Assembly (NCBI RefSeq): GCF_031458095.1
Contig: NZ_JAVDXU010000003.1
Location: 186,001-250,000 of the forward strand
Source: Pelomonas saccharophila_A
Lineage (GTDB): Bacteria > Pseudomonadota > Gammaproteobacteria > Burkholderiales > Burkholderiaceae_C
Reading direction: 5' to 3'
DNA: 64,000 bases
Position numbers and translations under genes: made by a program. The notes under the pieces are model-generated. The model was not told the origin of the DNA and searched no databases. It saw only the letters and a program-made list of their open reading frames with translations. Shown piece after piece: positions 48,520-57,855 of the stretch. Each line of letters starts with the position of its first letter. Positions within the stretch are counted from its first letter, which is position 1.

Positions 48520-49323
48520 ATGCCCGACACCCATGCCACCCCCGTCGTCTGCCTGCATTCCAGCGCCGCCAGCGGCAAGCAATGGCGGCGCCTCGTCGCC
48601 GACGGCGCGAATTGCGGCCAGGCCTGGCAATGGCACACCCCCGACCTCTACGGCCACGGCGGCCGGCCCGACTGGCCGGAGCTGATGCCGAGCCAGCTGT
48701 CCGTCGAGGCCAACGGCGTGCTCGCCGGCCTGCCCTTCCCGGCCAGCCAAGGCTTTCATCTGGTGGGCCACAGCTATGGCGGCGCCGTCGCCCTGCAGAT
48801 CGCCCTGCAGCAGCCGCAGCGCGTGCTGTCGCTGACGTTGTACGAACCCGTCGCCTTCGGCGTGCTGCCGGCCCTGGGCCCGAACGAGCCGGAGTGGGAG
48901 GAGATCACCGAGGTCGCCGCCACGCTGAGCGCGGCGCTGGATCGCGGCAACGACTTTGGCGCGGCGCGCGGCTTCTGCGCCTACTGGCAGGGCCGCGATG
49001 TCTGGCCCGACATGGACTTCGCCCAGCACATGCGCCTGGCCGAGGCCATGCCGACGGTGCGCCGCCACTTCGAGGCCCTGTTCGCCGCGCAATGGAGCGA
49101 CAGCCTGCTGGACCTGCTCAGCATGCCGGTGCAGCTGATCTGCGGCACCGCCACCCGCGCCAGCGCACGGCGCGTGGCCCAGAGCCTGTCGGTGCGGCTG
49201 CCGCTGGTGAAGCTGAAGATGCTGGAAGGCGCGGGGCATATGGCGCCGATTGGCGACGTGGCGCGGGTCAATGCACTGATCCTGGAGATCCTCTCGGCGA
49301 TGCAGAGGGTGCCGGTGGCTTGA
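48520..49323 (+). CDS. Alpha/beta hydrolase
   Basis: This 267-residue protein has the alpha/beta-hydrolase fold: oxyanion-region VVCLHSSAASGKQW, the nucleophile elbow GHSYGG (Ser85), VLSLTLYEP, and the catalytic His in GAGHMAP near residue 246. A cap region lies between about 120 and 205. It has no signal peptide. AGGAG lies just upstream of the ATG at 48520. The substrate class (ester, epoxide, haloalkane, lactone) cannot be set from sequence alone. It stands alone between two reverse-strand genes. Confidence 0.85.
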   Translation: MPDTHATPVVCLHSSAASGKQWRRLVADGANCGQAWQWHTPDLYGHGGRPDWPELMPSQLSVEANGVLAGLPFPASQGFHLVGHSYGGAVALQIALQQPQRVLSLTLYEPVAFGVLPALGPNEPEWEEITEVAATLSAALDRGNDFGAARGFCAYWQGRDVWPDMDFAQHMRLAEAMPTVRRHFEALFAAQWSDSLLDLLSMPVQLICGTATRASARRVAQSLSVRLPLVKLKMLEGAGHMAPIGDVARVNALILEILSAMQRVPVA

Positions 49324-49334
49324 CCGTCACGAGA

Positions 49335-50579
49335 TCAGCGTGGCTTCGGTGCGGCCTGCGCCTTCAGGCGATTGCGCAGATAGCCAACCTCGCCCTGCTG
49401 TGAAATCGCCAGCAGCTGCCGGCCACTGCGGCTGAAGTTGGCGCAGGTGGGTTCGGTCATCCAGGCCATGCTTTCCTCGCCCATGAGCTTGTTGAGCGCT
49501 TCGCTCTCGGCTTTCGCCATGGCCTGAGGGCTGTGCGCAAAGCCGAGCCGCTCTTCCAGCGCATGCAGGGTCCGGGCTTCCAGGATGTCTCGCGTCCTCT
49601 GCGGCATCAACCTCACCACCTGCTCGCACAACTGGCGCCGGTTGGCGTCTTTCAGGGCGTCCACCTGACAAGCGCGGCCGACCATGGAAAACGAAGCATC
49701 AAGCTTCGACATCTGGTCTTCGGCAGCGGCCGTCGACAGCACGAAGGACTCCCCCGGTCCGGGCTCGCCATCGATGATCTCGGCCAAGGTGGCGCTCAAC
49801 AATCTCCCCCCTGAGGGCGCCGCCGGGCGCTGCGCAAGCTGGTACAGCGCCTGGGAAGTGCCGGCCTCATCGCGACGCCCCAGGCTGTCATTGAGCCGCA
49901 TCAGCCAAGGCACGGCACTGCCCGGTTCCAGGGACTCCAGGCGCTCCACGCTGAGTGCCGAACAGGCGGTGGGAAGAGCCCCCGGCTCGCGCAAACCGGA
50001 CATCTTGATGCCCGACGCTGCCGGCGACGCCAGCCAAGCCAACTGGGCCGCATAGCCCTCGCGATAGCTGGCGTCCCGGCGGCAGGCCTGCAAGGCCAGA
50101 CGGTAGGCCGCCGCATCGTCCGTCGCAGCGACCAGCCCGGCCGCCGCCTGGACATCCTGGTTCAACAGGGCCGCCGCCACACGCTGGCGCGTCGGCCCGG
50201 CCTCGAGACGCTTGATCAGGCTGGCCCGCTCGGCCGCCACCCGGCTGTCGATGGCCTGCATCCACGTCGGCGGCGTCTGTTCGTCCAGGCGCTCCAGCTC
50301 TGCCCGGCTCACGCGGCCGTGGCCGCAAACTTCGACGAACCCCGTCGCCGTTTCAGCGCTGGGCAGGCGCGAGACGCCCGAACTGACGGCCTCAGGTGCA
50401 AAGAGCAGCCGGGGCGCTGCCGCGACGGGAGCGGCCGCGGCAGCGCTCGTGGCCGTCAGCGCCTGTGGTGGCTTGGAAGGCCCGCTGTTGGCAGCGCCGT
50501 CCCGCAATACAACCCATGCCACCGATGCAGCCAACAGCGCGCCCAGCAACGCAATGCCGGTCTTCGTCACGACATCCAC
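49335..50579 (-). CDS. Exported/membrane-anchored protein of unknown function, paralogue 1
   Basis: This 414-residue protein has an N-terminal hydrophobic segment (about 5-25, GIALLGALLAASVAWVV) and a low-complexity Ala/Pro/Ser linker. A segment GFVEVCGHGRVSRAELERLD (about 80-99) is also present, in similar form (EVCGVGRASRAEMEN), in the gene upstream. The rest is helical, Ala/Leu/Arg-rich and contains several Cys. It could be a TPR-like scaffold. The start is GTG at 50579, one base after the upstream stop; a second GTG at 50570 has a better-placed GAGG and is an alternative. No known family is recognised. Tandem duplication with the next gene is evident. Confidence 0.7.
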   Translation of the reverse strand: MDVVTKTGIALLGALLAASVAWVVLRDGAANSGPSKPPQALTATSAAAAAPVAAAPRLLFAPEAVSSGVSRLPSAETATGFVEVCGHGRVSRAELERLDEQTPPTWMQAIDSRVAAERASLIKRLEAGPTRQRVAAALLNQDVQAAAGLVAATDDAAAYRLALQACRRDASYREGYAAQLAWLASPAASGIKMSGLREPGALPTACSALSVERLESLEPGSAVPWLMRLNDSLGRRDEAGTSQALYQLAQRPAAPSGGRLLSATLAEIIDGEPGPGESFVLSTAAAEDQMSKLDASFSMVGRACQVDALKDANRRQLCEQVVRLMPQRTRDILEARTLHALEERLGFAHSPQAMAKAESEALNKLMGEESMAWMTEPTCANFSRSGRQLLAISQQGEVGYLRNRLKAQAAPKPR

Positions 50580-50580
50580 C

Positions 50581-51726
50581 TCATCGATCGGCCCCGGCAG
50601 CCTTCAAGGCCATCCGCAATTCGCCCTGGCGAGCGCGCTGCGTGACCCAATCGGCCGTGCGTCGCAGGCTGGCGCAGTCAAAGCCCAGAATCTGGCTGGA
50701 CTGCTCGATCATCCGGTTCATGCCGCGGTCCAGCTGCTCGCGCGTGTAGGGGCGCTGCTCGGCGGGCAGCCCCACGCGGTCGGCGATGCCGAGGGTCAGC
50801 ATGGCATCCAGGTAGCTATCCGCATGCTCGAACTGCCAGCGCGCCAGGCGCTCGCAGCGGTGGCGGCGCGAGGCGTCCTTGATGCCCTCCGCGCTGCAGT
50901 AGCGCGAAGCGGCCACAAAGGCCTCGTCGGTGGATTGCGCCGCATCCACCCCAATGATCTCGATCACGGCCAGGCCCAGCCCGGCTTCATCCATGACGCC
51001 TTCCCGTGCGTTGATCGCCAGCGTGAGCAGGGGACTGCTCGGACTGCGCCTGCGACGCAGCAGCACCTGATCCAGTGCCTGGGCGGCTGCCGCATCATCG
51101 CGCCTCCACAGGGCCTTGGCAGCCAGACTCATCCAGGGTCTCGCGTCTTCGGGATCGAGTTGTGCCCATCCCCGGATGCTCAAGCCTGCGCAATTCGGTG
51201 CCGCCTGGTCACCGCCGGCTCCGCCACCACATTTCGCCAGGGCCAGGCGATAGGCCGTGGCATCGCGCGAGCGGGCCGCAATCAGAGCCGCCCCTTGTGT
51301 GTCGCCCATTAGCAGCCGCGCTGCAGTCTGCTCCGCGTCCGAACCCACCGCCAAGCGTGCGGCGAGTGCGCTGAGTGCGGTGTCCTTGCGAAGCGTCAGG
51401 GGTCCCATCCAGGGCGGGTTGACACCTTCGCTCGCAAACGCGTTCTCCATCTCTGCCCGGCTGGCGCGACCGACGCCGCAGACCTCGAACGAGGTCTGCG
51501 GCGCCTGCCCGCCTGCGTCAGACGTGGCGCCTGCCGGGCCATCGGCGCCCGATGCCGCAACACGACCCAGACCCAGCCCTCCCCACAAGGCCGTGGCCAG
51601 CGAGCCAGGCTCAGCCTTGCCCGGGGCCGGACGGGCAGCATCGCGCCAGGGCTGCCAGCTGAGCAGGGCACCAGCCAGGACCGACAACAGCCAACCCAAC
51701 CAGCGCCAGCGGCGTTTGAACGTCAT
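50581..51726 (-). CDS. Exported/membrane-anchored protein of unknown function, paralogue 2
   Basis: This 381-residue protein starts with a basic N-terminus and a hydrophobic anchor (about 8-25, WLGWLLSVLAGALLSW). A variable Gly/Ala-rich linker and the shared SFEVCGVGRASRAEMEN motif (about 80-95) follow. The later helical part again resembles the downstream paralogue in layout: DAxAYRLAL, LDPEDARPW and WVTQRARQGELRMAL. The ATG at 51726 begins at the anchor. The two genes form a two-cistron operon (1-bp gap) on the reverse strand. No recognised domain; perhaps a periplasmic regulatory or assembly factor. Confidence 0.68.
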   Translation of the reverse strand: MTFKRRWRWLGWLLSVLAGALLSWQPWRDAARPAPGKAEPGSLATALWGGLGLGRVAASGADGPAGATSDAGGQAPQTSFEVCGVGRASRAEMENAFASEGVNPPWMGPLTLRKDTALSALAARLAVGSDAEQTAARLLMGDTQGAALIAARSRDATAYRLALAKCGGGAGGDQAAPNCAGLSIRGWAQLDPEDARPWMSLAAKALWRRDDAAAAQALDQVLLRRRRSPSSPLLTLAINAREGVMDEAGLGLAVIEIIGVDAAQSTDEAFVAASRYCSAEGIKDASRRHRCERLARWQFEHADSYLDAMLTLGIADRVGLPAEQRPYTREQLDRGMNRMIEQSSQILGFDCASLRRTADWVTQRARQGELRMALKAAGADR

Positions 51727-51869
51727 GAGGCCGCAGCATAGGCAAGCCGGCGCCCCCGGCATGGTGAATACGACCACAGCAAACAGATCGCCCCGAAGAC
51801 GCCGCGGCGCTGCGGACTCGCCATGCCCGCGCGCGCCCTGCTAACGCGCTGACCGCGCGCCCAGCAGCG

Positions 51870-52694
51870 TCACCTCGCCTGCCCCGCCAGCGCCTCCCGT
51901 ACCGCTGCTACCTGGCGCCGCGACACGGCCAGCCATTCGTCGACATGGACGATGCGCACGGCCCAGCTGTCGGACGCCTCGGCGGACTCGGCGCCGTCCA
52001 GCTCGCCGAAGGAGGTCGGCGTGTGGCGCTCCAGTTCGCGCACGGCCCAGCGCGCCACCAGCGCATTGCGGTGCACGCGCAGGAAGCGCTCGCTGAAGCG
52101 CTGCTCCAGTTCGGACAAGGCCCCGTCCATCACATGGCTTTCGCTGGCGGTGCGCAGTGTCAGGTATTTGAGTTCGGCCTTGAAATACAGCACCTCGGCG
52201 ATGGGGATGCGCAGCAGGCGGCCGCGGTCGGTCAGCGTGACGAAGTCGGCCGTGTCGGGCGCGGCGGGTACATCCGTCGGCTGCTGCGCCTGGACGGCGG
52301 CCCGCTCGGACAGGCGCTGGGCGGCACGGGCCAGGGCGGCCTGCAGGCGCTCGCGGCGCACGGGCTTGGTCAGATAGTCGAGCGCATCGAGCTCGAAGGC
52401 GCGCAGGGCATGCATGGCATGGGCCGTCACGAAGATGATCAGCGGTGCCGGCACGCCGGGCGGGCGCTGGGCCAGGCCGTCGGCGAACTGCAGGCCGTCG
52501 GCGCCGGGCATCTGCACGTCCAGCAGCACGATGTCGCAGCCATGGTCGCGCAGCCAGGTGGCGGCCTGCGAGCCCGTGGCCGCCTCGGCGACGACTTCGC
52601 AGCGCGGTTCCTGGATGGCGTCGACCAGGCCGCGCAGGCGCAGCCGCGCCAGGGGCTCATCGTCGACGAGGAGGACGCGCAGGGCTGTGGTCAT
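51870..52694 (-). CDS. LytTR-family response regulator (AlgR-like)
   Basis: This 274-residue regulator has a receiver domain (Asp11-Asp12, phospho-acceptor Asp59 in VLLDVQMPG, Lys in DYLTKPV) and a C-terminal LytTR DNA-binding domain. The latter has IPIAEVLYFKAELKYLTLRT and RFLRVHRNALVAR. A 30-residue Gln/Ala/Pro linker joins them, and a SFGELDGAESAEAS insertion lies in the last part. It resembles AlgR of Pseudomonas and VirR/LytT regulators. Its ATG overlaps the sensor stop by 4 bases. In many beta- and gamma-proteobacteria this pair sits next to argH, as here. Confidence 0.9.
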   Translation of the reverse strand: MTTALRVLLVDDEPLARLRLRGLVDAIQEPRCEVVAEAATGSQAATWLRDHGCDIVLLDVQMPGADGLQFADGLAQRPPGVPAPLIIFVTAHAMHALRAFELDALDYLTKPVRRERLQAALARAAQRLSERAAVQAQQPTDVPAAPDTADFVTLTDRGRLLRIPIAEVLYFKAELKYLTLRTASESHVMDGALSELEQRFSERFLRVHRNALVARWAVRELERHTPTSFGELDGAESAEASDSWAVRIVHVDEWLAVSRRQVAAVREALAGQAR

Positions 52695-53800
52695 AACGGC
52701 ACCAGGATACGCAAGGAAAAGCGCTGCTCGGTGGATTCGATGTCGAAGCGGGCCGCGACATCGTGCATCAGCTTCAGGCGCTGGCGCACATTGCGCAGAG
52801 CCAGCCCATGGCCCTGGGTGCGGGCCGGTGCGCCAACGCTGTTGACGATGCTGATCTCGACCTCGGCACCTCGGCGGTGGGTGCGGACCTCCAGCTCGCC
52901 GCCTTCGTCATTGGGCTCGACGCCATGGCGCACGGCGTTCTCCACCAGCGGCTGCAGCAGCAGGGGCGGCACCTTGGCATTGTTGGTCTCGGGGTCCAGG
53001 TGCCAGACGATGCGCAGCCGCTTGCCGAAGCGGATCTGCTCGATGGCGAGATAGCGCCGCGCCAGCTCCACCTCCTCGGCCAGCGTGACCGAGGCGCTGG
53101 CGTCGGCCAGGGCGACACGGAAAAGTTCGGCCAGGTCCTCCAGCACGCTTTCGGCGCGGGCCGGGTCCACCTGCACCAGGGCGATGGCGCTGTTCAGTGT
53201 GTTGAACAAGAAATGCGGCCGGATGCGCGACTGCAGCTCGACGAGCTGGGCCAGGGCGTCGGCCGGGCGCTGGGTGTGCTCGCGCAGCTTGAGCCAGGCC
53301 AGCAGCAAGGCCGCGCCGCTGGCCCCGCAGGCGGCGATGCTGGCGATGCGCCAGGCGCCGGCCGGCTCCTCGCTGGTCAGCGCCAGCAGGCCAAAGCCCA
53401 TCAGGGCGCCGACGGCGCCGAGCAGCATCAAGCCGCCCCACTGCACCGGCTCGGGCAGGCGCGGCCACAGCCGCTTGGCCGCGCAGACGACGAGCAGCCA
53501 GGACAGTACGGCGAACATGGTCACCACCGTGCCGTTGGCCGTCAGCGTCAGCCACTGCGTGGCATCCCGGGCGACGACGGCCGTTCCCAGGGCCAGCAGC
53601 AACTGCACCCCGAGCACGGCGCGCAACACCAGGCCGACGTGGCAGACGTCGAAGGCGCGGGTCGGATCCAGCAGCGGTGCCCGGTTCAGTTCAGGCAATT
53701 CGGGCAGTTCGGTGGCCGCGAAGCCCAACCATTGGCTGAGCTGCATGGACTCGTGCCAGACGCTGTGGTGCGCGGGCGCGCGGCGCTTGAAGAAGGGCAT
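52691..53800 (-). CDS. LytS/AlgZ-type sensor histidine kinase
   Basis: This 369-residue kinase has four or so membrane helices in the N-terminal half (about 55-190) and the His_kinase (PF06580) domain. The latter includes RIRPHFLFNTLNS (phospho-acceptor His196), LVENAVRHGVEPN, and GHGLALRNVRQRL. It lacks a large periplasmic sensor domain. The ATG at 53800 gives a normal N-terminus. It forms a two-gene operon with the AlgR-like regulator. It diverges from argH over 99 bp. In Pseudomonas the homologous pair governs alginate and pili; the target here is unknown. Confidence 0.9.
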   Translation of the reverse strand: MPFFKRRAPAHHSVWHESMQLSQWLGFAATELPELPELNRAPLLDPTRAFDVCHVGLVLRAVLGVQLLLALGTAVVARDATQWLTLTANGTVVTMFAVLSWLLVVCAAKRLWPRLPEPVQWGGLMLLGAVGALMGFGLLALTSEEPAGAWRIASIAACGASGAALLLAWLKLREHTQRPADALAQLVELQSRIRPHFLFNTLNSAIALVQVDPARAESVLEDLAELFRVALADASASVTLAEEVELARRYLAIEQIRFGKRLRIVWHLDPETNNAKVPPLLLQPLVENAVRHGVEPNDEGGELEVRTHRRGAEVEISIVNSVGAPARTQGHGLALRNVRQRLKLMHDVAARFDIESTEQRFSLRILVPL

Positions 53801-53899
53801 GAGGTTGGCTCGAGAAGGCTTGGATTTGTTGGCGTTCGATAATCCCGGGCTGCGCGTGCATTTTGCGCGCTGAATTACGCCGCCAGCCTCATCCCAGTC

Positions 53900-55297
53900 A
53901 TGTCAGACAACCAACTCGCCAACAAATCCCAAGCCTGGTCCGCCCTGTTCTCCGAGCCGATGAGCGATCTGGTCAAGCGCTACACGGCCAGCGTGGGCTT
54001 CGACAAGCGCCTGTGGAAGGCCGACATCACCGGCAGCCTGGCCCATGCCGAGATGCTGGCGGCCCAGGGCATCCTGAGCACTGAGGACCACGCCGCCATC
54101 CAGCGCGGCCTGAACGAGATCGCCGCCGAGATCGAGGCCGGCCAGTTCGACTGGAAGCTGGACCTGGAGGACGTGCACCTCAACATCGAGGCCCGCCTGA
54201 CCGAGCGCGTCGGCATCGCCGGCAAGCGCCTGCACACCGGTCGCAGCCGCAACGACCAGGTCGCCACCGACGTGCGCCTGTGGCTGCGCGGCGAGATCGA
54301 CGAGATCGGCGGCCTGCTGAAGGCCCTGCAGAGCGTCATGGTCGAGAAGGCCGCCGAACATGCCGACGTCATCCTGCCGGGCTTCACCCATCTGCAGGTG
54401 GCCCAGCCGGTCAGCTTCGGCCACCATCTGCTGGCCTATGTGGAGATGTTTGCCCGCGACACCGAGCGCATGGCCGACGCCCGCAAGCGCGTCAACCGCC
54501 TGCCGCTGGGCGCCGCGGCCCTGGCCGGCACCAGCTACCCGCTGGACCGCGAACGCGTCGCCAAGACCCTGGGCATGGAGGGCGTCTGCCAGAACAGCCT
54601 GGACGCCGTCAGCGACCGTGACTTCGCCATCGAGTTCTCGGCGGCGGCGTCCCTGGTCATGCTGCACATCTCGCGCCTGTCCGAGGAACTGATCCTGTGG
54701 ATGAGCCAGAACTTCGGCTTCATCGCCCTGCCCGATGCCTTCTGCACGGGATCAAGCATCATGCCGCAGAAGAAAAACCCCGACGTGCCCGAGCTGGCGC
54801 GCGGCAAGACGGGCCGGGTCGTCGGCCATCTGGTCGGCCTGGTCACGCTGATGAAGGGCCAGCCCCTGGCCTACAACAAGGACAACCAGGAGGACAAGGA
54901 GCCCCTGTTCGACACCGTCGACACCCTGAAGGACACGCTGCGCATCTTTGCCGACATGCTGGCCGGCCTGACCCCCAAGCCGGAGGCCATGCGCGCCGCG
55001 GCCCTGAAGGGTCACGCGACGGCGACCGACCTGGCCGACTATCTCGTCAAGAAGGGCGTGGCTTTCCGCGATGCCCATGAGATCGTGGCCCATGCCGTGA
55101 AGACGGCGACGGCCAAGGGCGTGGACCTGGCCGCGCTGACGCTGGACGAACTGAAGGCCTTCGACGCCCGCATCGAGGCCGATGTGTTCGAGGTGCTGTC
55201 GCTGGAAGGCTCGCTGAATGCCCGCAATGTGCTGGGCGGCACGGCGCCGGCCCAGGTGCGAGTGCAAGTGGCGCGCCATCGCGCGCGCCTGGCTTGA
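53900..55297 (+). CDS. argH: Argininosuccinate lyase
   Basis: The enzyme splits argininosuccinate into arginine and fumarate, the last step of arginine biosynthesis. The 465-residue protein has HLNIEARLTERVG, the HTGRSRNDQVATDVRLW block, the catalytic TGSSIMPQKKNPDVPEL and KDNQEDKEPLFDTVDT. All family signatures are intact. The intergenic region holds a GATAAT at 53838-53843, a possible -10, but no -35 at a proper distance. The AlgZR-type system is divergent. Confidence 0.97.
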   Translation: MSDNQLANKSQAWSALFSEPMSDLVKRYTASVGFDKRLWKADITGSLAHAEMLAAQGILSTEDHAAIQRGLNEIAAEIEAGQFDWKLDLEDVHLNIEARLTERVGIAGKRLHTGRSRNDQVATDVRLWLRGEIDEIGGLLKALQSVMVEKAAEHADVILPGFTHLQVAQPVSFGHHLLAYVEMFARDTERMADARKRVNRLPLGAAALAGTSYPLDRERVAKTLGMEGVCQNSLDAVSDRDFAIEFSAAASLVMLHISRLSEELILWMSQNFGFIALPDAFCTGSSIMPQKKNPDVPELARGKTGRVVGHLVGLVTLMKGQPLAYNKDNQEDKEPLFDTVDTLKDTLRIFADMLAGLTPKPEAMRAAALKGHATATDLADYLVKKGVAFRDAHEIVAHAVKTATAKGVDLAALTLDELKAFDARIEADVFEVLSLEGSLNARNVLGGTAPAQVRVQVARHRARLA

Positions 55298-55342
55298 GCT
55301 GGCTCAAGTCCTTCCCCAGACCCGCCGCCTAGCATCCGACGA

Positions 55343-55816
55343 ATGACCACCCTTGCCTGGACCGACAAGCTGGTGCTGAACCAGCCGACGCTGGATCACA
55401 CCCATCAGGAGTTCGTCGAGCTGCTGAATGCCTATGGCGAAGCGCTGGACGCCGGTATCGACGCCCTGCCCGCCTACCAAGCGCTGCTGGCCCACACCGA
55501 GGCCCATTTCGCGATGGAAGAGGACTGGATGGCGCGCTGCGGCTTCGAGGCGCAGAACTGCCACGCCAGCCAGCACGCCATGGTGCTGAACGTGATGCGC
55601 GAGGCGCTGCGCTACGCCAACGAGCTGAACGACCGCGAGCCGCTGAACATCCTGCGCACCGAGCTGGCGGGCTGGTTCCCCCAGCATGCCGAGATGATGG
55701 ACGCGGCCCTGGTCTTCACGATGGAGCAGCGCGGCTTCGACCCGGTGACGGGTGAATGCCGCGAGCCGGCAACCGTGGGCGATTCCCACAGCTGCGGCTC
55801 GGGCAGCTGCGCCTGA
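55343..55816 (+). CDS. Bacterial hemerythrin-family protein
   Basis: This 157-residue protein has the bacteriohemerythrin di-iron pattern: His in DHTHQEF (19/21), HxxxE at 55-59 (HFAMEE), His74 and His78 (HASQHAM), and His115/Asp120 (HAEMMD). It probably binds O2 or nitric oxide or senses redox state. The C-terminus ends CGSGSCA after an unconserved tail of about 25 residues, giving two nearby Cys residues. It has no signal peptide. It sits 45 bp after argH on the same strand, and its stop abuts the convergent M3 peptidase with no gap. Confidence 0.85.
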   Translation: MTTLAWTDKLVLNQPTLDHTHQEFVELLNAYGEALDAGIDALPAYQALLAHTEAHFAMEEDWMARCGFEAQNCHASQHAMVLNVMREALRYANELNDREPLNILRTELAGWFPQHAEMMDAALVFTMEQRGFDPVTGECREPATVGDSHSCGSGSCA

Positions 55817-57790
55817 TTACTTCTTCAGATAGTCGAAGAAGGCCTGCGAGTTGCTCTCGCGGCCGAGGAAGTCCTTGACCAGCTCGGGCGCGGGCTTTTG
55901 CGCGCCCTGGCCCAGCACCTGGTCGCGGTAGCGCTGGCCGACGTCGGCACTCAGCTTGTCGGCCGCGAAGGCCGTGCGCAGGTCCATGGCAACCACCAGG
56001 CTCCACAGATAGCCGTAATAGCCGGCGCCATAGCTGCCGGCGATGTGGGCGAAGCCGGCCGGGAACAGGGTGCCCTGCACATGGCCCAGCGGCGTGGCGC
56101 CTTCCATCCTGGCCCACAGCGCCATGGGTTCGGGTTTGGCGCTCTGGTGCAGGGTGATGTCGTAGCTGGCGTAGAGGTGCTGGCGGCCGAACTGGCCGCC
56201 CTTGCCGTAATGCTTGGCGGCCGTGGCCTGGTCCACCATCGCGTCGGGCACCGGCTTGCACGTCGGGCAGACCTCCTGCATCAGCTTGAGCACCTTCTTG
56301 TCGTAGACCCAGTCTTCCAGCATCTGCGACGGCGCCTCGACGAAGTCGTGCATGACGCTGGTGCCGGCCGTGGCCGCATAGCGTGTCTTGGACAGATCCA
56401 CATGCACCGCATGGCCCAGCTCGTGCAGCAGGGTCTCCACTTCATCCAGCGTCAGGCCGTTGCGGTCGAAATTGACGACCAGGGCCGCCACCGGCGTGCG
56501 GCCCATGCGCGTGGCGCTGCCGCGCAGCGGCCAGACGGCGGCATGGTTGTACTTGCCGTCGCGCGGGTAGAGGTCCACATACAGCTGCGAGATGGGCATG
56601 CCGCTGGCCGCGTCACTGACGACATAGGTCTGGGCTTCGTCGTGCCAGAGCTTGTTGTCGATCCGGGTGTACTTCACGCCCATCATCTTCTCGATGACGT
56701 GCAGCGCGAACTCCAGGCTGGCCTGGGGCGGGAAATAGGGGCGGAAGGCGTTCTGGTCGACGCTGTACTTGTCGCGCTTGACGCGCTCGCTGTAGAAGGT
56801 GGCGTCCCAGCGCTCGACCTTGGTCTGGTCCAGCGGCGTGCCGACATGCTGGGCCTTGGCAGCGCGCAGCTCCTGCAGTTCGGTCTTCTCGCGCTCGTTG
56901 ACGGCACCCGTCACCGAGTCGAGGAAGCGTGTCGCCGTCGCGCCGTTCTTGGCCATCTGGCGGCGCAGGTTGAAGTCGACGTAGTTGTCGAAGCCGAACA
57001 GCTTGGCGTACTCGCCGCGCAGCGTGACGATCTGGGCCAGCAGGTCGAGGTTGGCCTGGCCGCCCTCGTTGGTCTTGGCCAGCCACATGCGCTGGCGTGC
57101 CTCGCCGCTCTCGGCCAGGCGCATGACGGGCACATAGCTGGGGTAGTCGACGCCGAGCAGGATGCGGCCCTGCTCGTCGCGCTTGGCCTTTTCCCATACG
57201 CTGGCGGGCACGCCCTTGAGCTCGGCCTCGGTGAAGGCGACGCGGGTGCCGGCGTCGCGGATGTTCTTGTTGAACTGCTGGTCGAGCTCGGTCAGCTTGT
57301 CCAGGATCTGCTTGGCGCGCTCCCGCTTGGCCTTGGGCAGAGCCACGCCGCTGTCCTCGAACTGGCCCGAGGCCAGGCGCACCAGTTCGGCGTCGATGCC
57401 GTCCTTCCTGGGTGCCTTCTGCAGGGCACGGTAGACCTTCTCGTTCTGGCCGAAGCTGGAGCCGAAATCGGCCCAGCGCAGCGAGCAGGCCTGAGCGGCA
57501 TCGCGCACGGCCTTGTCGGGATGGACGTTGAGGACAAAGTCGTTGGGGCCCTGGTTGTCTTCCAGGTAGACGGTCAGGTCGTCATAGGCGGCCAGCCAGC
57601 CGGCGTCGACCTTGCGCTTCTCCAGCGCGGCGACGCGCTGCTGGGCGCCCTTGAGGCCGGCGTCGCAGCGGCTCTGCACATCGGCCACGGAGCCGAAGGC
57701 GGGGAAATTGGGGGCGGGCAGCTTGGGTTGTGCCTGGGCGGCGAAGGCGGTCAGCGCCAGCGCGCCCAGGGTGGTCAGGACGGGTTTCAT
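55817..57790 (-). CDS. Exported M3-family metallopeptidase (oligopeptidase)
   Basis: This 657-residue peptidase has a signal peptide (about 1-21, ending AAQAQ), unlike the usual cytoplasmic PrlC or Dcp types. The zinc site HELGH is at residues 456-460, and the third ligand Glu lies in DFVEAPSQ about 25 residues later. TETSLHELGH-like, QLYVDLYPRDGKYNHA and RDIxLHxSAKPE-type regions follow. AAGGAG lies 6 bases before the ATG at 57790. It probably cleaves short peptides in the periplasm. Confidence 0.9.
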   Translation of the reverse strand: MKPVLTTLGALALTAFAAQAQPKLPAPNFPAFGSVADVQSRCDAGLKGAQQRVAALEKRKVDAGWLAAYDDLTVYLEDNQGPNDFVLNVHPDKAVRDAAQACSLRWADFGSSFGQNEKVYRALQKAPRKDGIDAELVRLASGQFEDSGVALPKAKRERAKQILDKLTELDQQFNKNIRDAGTRVAFTEAELKGVPASVWEKAKRDEQGRILLGVDYPSYVPVMRLAESGEARQRMWLAKTNEGGQANLDLLAQIVTLRGEYAKLFGFDNYVDFNLRRQMAKNGATATRFLDSVTGAVNEREKTELQELRAAKAQHVGTPLDQTKVERWDATFYSERVKRDKYSVDQNAFRPYFPPQASLEFALHVIEKMMGVKYTRIDNKLWHDEAQTYVVSDAASGMPISQLYVDLYPRDGKYNHAAVWPLRGSATRMGRTPVAALVVNFDRNGLTLDEVETLLHELGHAVHVDLSKTRYAATAGTSVMHDFVEAPSQMLEDWVYDKKVLKLMQEVCPTCKPVPDAMVDQATAAKHYGKGGQFGRQHLYASYDITLHQSAKPEPMALWARMEGATPLGHVQGTLFPAGFAHIAGSYGAGYYGYLWSLVVAMDLRTAFAADKLSADVGQRYRDQVLGQGAQKPAPELVKDFLGRESNSQAFFDYLKK

Positions 57791-57855
57791 CGCGTCTCCT
57801 TGTGGGAAGGGCGCGATTCTCTTTGCCCGCACGGCCTCAGCCGTTCGGCACTCCC

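Noticed and set aside
53820..53843. TTGGAT ... GATAAT as the argH promoter
   Set aside because: The GATAAT is a fair -10, but the spacer to TTGGAT is only 12 bp and no better -35 is in range.
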